DNA of 64,000 nt, from contig NC_133034.1 of the NCBI RefSeq assembly GCF_048771995.1, positions 4,493,501 to 4,557,500 of the forward strand. The letters are read 5' to 3'. The translations under genes were made by a program, and so were the position numbers. This document shows, in pieces, positions 61,501 to 64,000 of the stretch. This DNA comes from Taeniopygia guttata (taxonomy: Eukaryota > Chordata > Aves > Passeriformes > Estrildidae). The notes beneath the pieces are model-generated. The model saw nothing but the letters and a program-made list of their open reading frames with translations. It was not told where the DNA came from and ran no database searches. Every line of letters starts with the position of its first letter. The stretch's first letter is position 1.

Positions 61501-64000
61501 CACAAGCCAGCTCTTGAGCCTTCCCTTGTTGCCTTGTCACTTACCCTAATATAATATAATCTCCAAATCTGCAGTGTTTCTTTTTCTTACACTGTTGTCC
61601 TTCCACCCCCTCAGAAGAATCCCTTGAGCTGTGTAAGAGATACCAGCAGTTTAACTGTGTCCTTTTAAGTGTTAAATCCAAACCTTGTTTTTAGAAGGAA
61701 GTTAAAAGTAGTTTCAAAAGCTCTGCCTGTTCTGCAGGTGAAAACTCAGTTTTGTAGATTTTCTTTGTGGAATTTCCTGCTTGCATCCTTCCAGGGCTCT
61801 CAGGTGGACAGAGGAGAGGTAGAACCAGAGGTTTTCATTAATATTAAAAGATACACAGAGTGAGGGTAGAAGAATGAGATGCACTTTCCAGCTTTCTAAT
61901 TACATTTTTTTGAGTGTTCTTTTGTCAGACTGCCTGAGAACATAGGACTAAGGCAATCCAATTGACTTAAATAACATAAAAATTTTTGTTCCCTTTAAAC
62001 TTGGGCAATGCCTCTAGGCCTCATCTCGTACTGGTTTCTTAGAACTCCTTCTCAAAATGCAGTTAGTTCAAAACAAGTCCTTTAAATAAAAGCATGACAA
62101 TTATTTTTAAGACCCTTGCCAATTACTTAGGAGTCACCTTCCCCATTTTTCTCACCTGGTGACCTGAATGCTGGCAGTGTAAATTTAGTGGTAAGTAGTA
62201 AGTGTGAGACCCCTTGTGGGAACAGGATTATTCCATGCTTCTACCTTTTTTTTTTTTTTTTTTTTTTCCTTTGAGTAATACAGAAGCTGCCTCTGCAGGG
62301 CACTTGGCCACACAGACTGATTTTGTAGGCTGAGATTCTTGCCTTGGTGAAGCTGAGTGTGTGGGGTTCACATGTCTGTCTGTCACACAGTGACAGGACA
62401 GGCAGACTGTTCCAAACTACACTGGCTAAAATTGATTTCAAAAGTAAAAACTTCAGTCTGGGAAACAAAGTAGTGCCCAAACAGCAAAATCTTGCATAAC
62501 ATCCTGATTCCCCTGATTTTTTTTATCCTTTGAATTCCTTAACAGTAGATTACCAGCAGGATGGTGAGCATAACTTCTATATTTTTTTCTAAAGCAAAGA
62601 GAGTTCCTATGCCAGTTCCAGTCTTTCCAGGTGGTGAGAGCATTCCTGCTGTTGATCTAGCCCTCTTTTTTTCAACAGGTATGACAGTTCAGCGATCAGA
62701 ATTACATTCTTGATCAAACTCCTACCATTAACTTGCAACAAGGCAATCAGACAGTGCCAGCTTTGTGACTCAAACCAGTAAGATTTTTTCCTGCGCCTTC
62801 CTGTCTCCCTCTCCACTTGCAGTCTGGATAAGCAGCATCAAAAAAGGATGCCTAATTGGGCAGTTGGACAGTCACAGAGTAACTCAAAACTTGGAGAGAA
62901 AAACACACAGAGAAGGGGTCCTGTTGAATCAATGCAAGTCCTCTGTCAATTATGCAGCCTACTTAACTAGATGGTCCACGGGTTTATCTTTAGACTGAGC
63001 AGGTCTTTGTTGTCAGATCAGTGGGACTGACTACACTTTTCCCTGAATAAATACTTAATTCAGCATTGCCATGTGTGTCCCCCCTCTGAGTTGCTTTTCC
63101 CACCCTGTGCTTGGCTTGTTGAAATCCAGCAGCTCTGTTCATCGATGTGATTCTGTAATTCAACCAGGCTCATTTAAAGCAGATCCTTCAGCCCTGCCTT
63201 CTGTTTTGTGGGTGCCTTTTCACTAGCTCTGTCCATCCTCCTCACTGTGAAGGGGTTTGGTGGAAGGTCTGGCCGTGGTAGAAGCCATCTCTGATCATTG
63301 CTGGCATCGGTGCTGTCTGGCCCTTCAGCCTGATCTAACCAAGCTTTTCCTTCTGCTTCCAGGCCAAGGAGTGTGGTCAGATGCAGAACAAGTGGCTCAT
63401 GATAAACATTCAGAACGTGCAAGATTTTGCCTGCCAGTGCCTCAACCGTGACGTGTGGAGTAACGAGGCTGTGAAGAACATCATCCGGGACCACTTCATT
63501 TTTTGGCAGGTAAGAAATTGCCTGGAGAGGGATGTGTGGGTAACTTGGTGTCTTGGTAAATGGGACAGTGGGAAAAAAAATTGAATTATTTGGAAAAGAT
63601 GGGATTCTCCTGGTGAACCTGCAGAAAAGGTGTGTTTCGTGGAGTGTATGTAGCTTATGGATGGGGATGGAATTCATGGATATGCATTTGAAGGCATAAA
63701 CTGCCTTTCACTTGTGCAATCAAGATGTTACCATGTAGTTTCTAATACATGGAGAGCTAGAGGTTTCATTCCAGCTCGTCAGAGTTACTGATAACTGTGT
63801 ATATACAGTTGCAATTGCAGATTATACTGCAGAAGAGAGAAAAATTCTGTGCATTTTCAAGGTACTGTTTGTTTGTGTTCCCTCTCCAGCCACTAATCTG
63901 CCCAATTTTGTAGGTGTACCATGACAGCGAGGAAGGACAGCGGTACATACAGTTTTATAAATTAGCAGACTTCCCTTATGTCTCCATCCTGGATCCCAGG
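46545..64000 (+). CDS. UBXN7: UBX domain-containing protein 7 (UBXN7), N-terminal 234 residues, runs off the window
   Basis: Coding exons 46545-46617, 50483-50630, 52738-52805, 55600-55665, 57636-57748, 63363-63509 and 63914 to the edge join in frame. The start MAAPGGSAGAAALRALVQQF aligns with human. A UBA domain spans about 10-52 (VGKHMLEACNNNLEMAVTMF), followed by a linker with VRAPIPQKQEILVEPEPLFG and RRRPARSIFDGFRDFQ, then the start of the thioredoxin-like UAS domain (LTTLADLFRPPIDLMHKGSF, FACQCLNRDVWSNEAVK, YHDSEEGQRYIQFYKLADFP). The UIM and C-terminal UBX domain lie beyond the edge. UBXN7 links ubiquitinated substrates and neddylated CUL2 ligases (HIF1A) to p97/VCP. Introns hold two LTR fossils and six CR1 pieces. 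Near-identity to human suggests strong constraint. Confidence 0.97.
46618..48005. other. Start of UBXN7 intron 1
   Basis: CpG-island tail to about 47000, then ordinary intronic sequence without a recognised feature. Confidence 0.45.
48006..48387 (+). mobile_element. Solo LTR (fossil), ERVL-like
   Basis: Begins TGTGTAACTCTGAACG and ends cctctcaaggcatca, with the polyadenylation segment aaataaatacctactttatt followed by ctctgtctagcctctgttct, a 3' end I know from songbird LTRs. About 380 bases, no clear target duplication and no internal region. In UBXN7 intron 1, same orientation as the gene. Confidence 0.65.
49250..49505 (+). mobile_element. CR1 LINE 3' end, sense
   Basis: gtctggagagggcctgaagc, ggggtagtggaaggtgtccc, gcccgtggcagggtgtagaa and a terminus around catgagtctgtga are clear; the left part (before 49370) is diverged. 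Confidence 0.75.
49770..50222 (-). mobile_element. CR1 LINE 3' end, ~450 bp
   Basis: Begins catagaatcatggaatggtt, then gccacagcttctctgggcac, ctctcctggagcccctttag, gccttctcttctccaggtga and ctctggactcattccaatag. Ends about 260 bases before UBXN7 exon 2. Confidence 0.9.
50964..51250 (-). mobile_element. CR1 LINE 3' end, another subfamily
   Basis: ttcatagaattttaggttag, gagatcatcaagtccagcca, cacccacatcc-like and gaacacctccaggaattgtg blocks typify the CR1-Y/C type end. In UBXN7 intron 2. Confidence 0.85.
51251..52737. other. UBXN7 intron 2, remainder
   Basis: No repeat or exon recognised. Confidence 0.4.
52806..55599. other. UBXN7 intron 3
   Basis: About 2.8 kb of ordinary intronic sequence with a T run at 53638. 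No recognised repeat or gene. Confidence 0.4.
56222..56480 (-). mobile_element. CR1 LINE 3' end fragment
   Basis: accacagaatcagtgaagtt, ccacatccacatgtctgtta, ggttggtgactccactgctg and gaagaaattgtcactaatat. In UBXN7 intron 4. Confidence 0.8.
56668..56775 (+). mobile_element. CR1 LINE terminal fragment, sense
   Basis: cagcctggactagcagagag, cccatagcaggagggggtgc and a terminus caccctgtgattccactctt; strongly diverged. Confidence 0.65.
57308..57609 (+). mobile_element. Probable solo LTR (fossil) just before UBXN7 exon 5
   Basis: Starts TGTGGGAACCCAGGACATCC, has a TATA-like ccatttaaaaccctgg and a polyadenylation signal (aataaatgcctgttgtgagt), and may end tctaattcca. The layout is LTR-like and about 300 bases long. 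The right border is uncertain, and no target duplication was found. If right, it ends about 26 bases before the exon 5 acceptor. Confidence 0.5.
57912..57960 (-). mobile_element. CR1 LINE terminal scrap
   Basis: gaatgggcccataaggatca then ttgagtccaactcctcacc, the end of a CR1 of the 51-kb type. Confidence 0.5.
62246..62267. repeat. T22 homopolymer
   Basis: Uninterrupted run of 22 T; the next bases (cctttgagtaatac) do not show a recognised SINE or LINE body. Confidence 0.9.

Larger units (their letters stand above)
57749..63362. other. UBXN7 intron 5
   Basis: About 5.6 kb of intron. Apart from a CR1 scrap at 57912 and a T run at 62246 I see no gene, RNA or repeat I can support. Confidence 0.4.

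Overview
The window is vertebrate nuclear DNA, almost certainly from a bird and probably a songbird. Genes have many short exons with GT-AG introns. Intergenic and intronic DNA carries many truncated CR1 LINE 3' ends, and solo LTRs resembling those of passerine endogenous retroviruses are present. Gene content and order match the human 3q29 block (PIGX side - CEP19 - NRROS - FBXO45 - WDR53 - SMCO1 - RNF168 - UBXN7), read in the opposite direction to the human map. There is no prokaryotic or viral gene organisation.

Layout: 1-120 is a promoter with a cut X-box, the probable CEP19 (and PIGX) promoter. CEP19 (1448-2212, +) and NRROS (8983-6689, -) converge across about 4.5 kb. From 9 to 19.7 kb lies a long gene-poor stretch with CR1 pieces, a 19-bp tandem repeat and a perfect 57-bp inverted repeat. 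FBXO45 (24818-22066, -) and WDR53 (25882-29419, +) are head to head on one CpG island. SMCO1 follows (31143-35499, +), but only its first two coding exons are visible. RNF168 is complete in six coding exons (37203-42689, +). UBXN7 runs from 46545 off the right edge (seven coding exons seen, 234 residues).

The genes do not form one pathway. They cover ciliogenesis (CEP19), TGF-beta and ROS control in myeloid cells (NRROS), ubiquitin ligation at synapses (FBXO45), a WD40 protein (WDR53), DNA-damage ubiquitin signalling (RNF168) and a p97/cullin adaptor (UBXN7). The ubiquitin theme of three neighbours is conserved synteny, not an operon.

I found no clearly new system. The best leads are the perfect 57-bp hairpin at 10685-10802, an unassigned exon-like open stretch on the minus strand inside the SMCO1 intron (34033-33693), the apparent lack of the SMCO1 terminal exon, paired X-boxes in the UBXN7 promoter, and a minisatellite carried inside two copies of one CR1 subfamily. 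All exon borders were read by eye from splice signals and from remembered human proteins; none was checked by alignment software or RNA.
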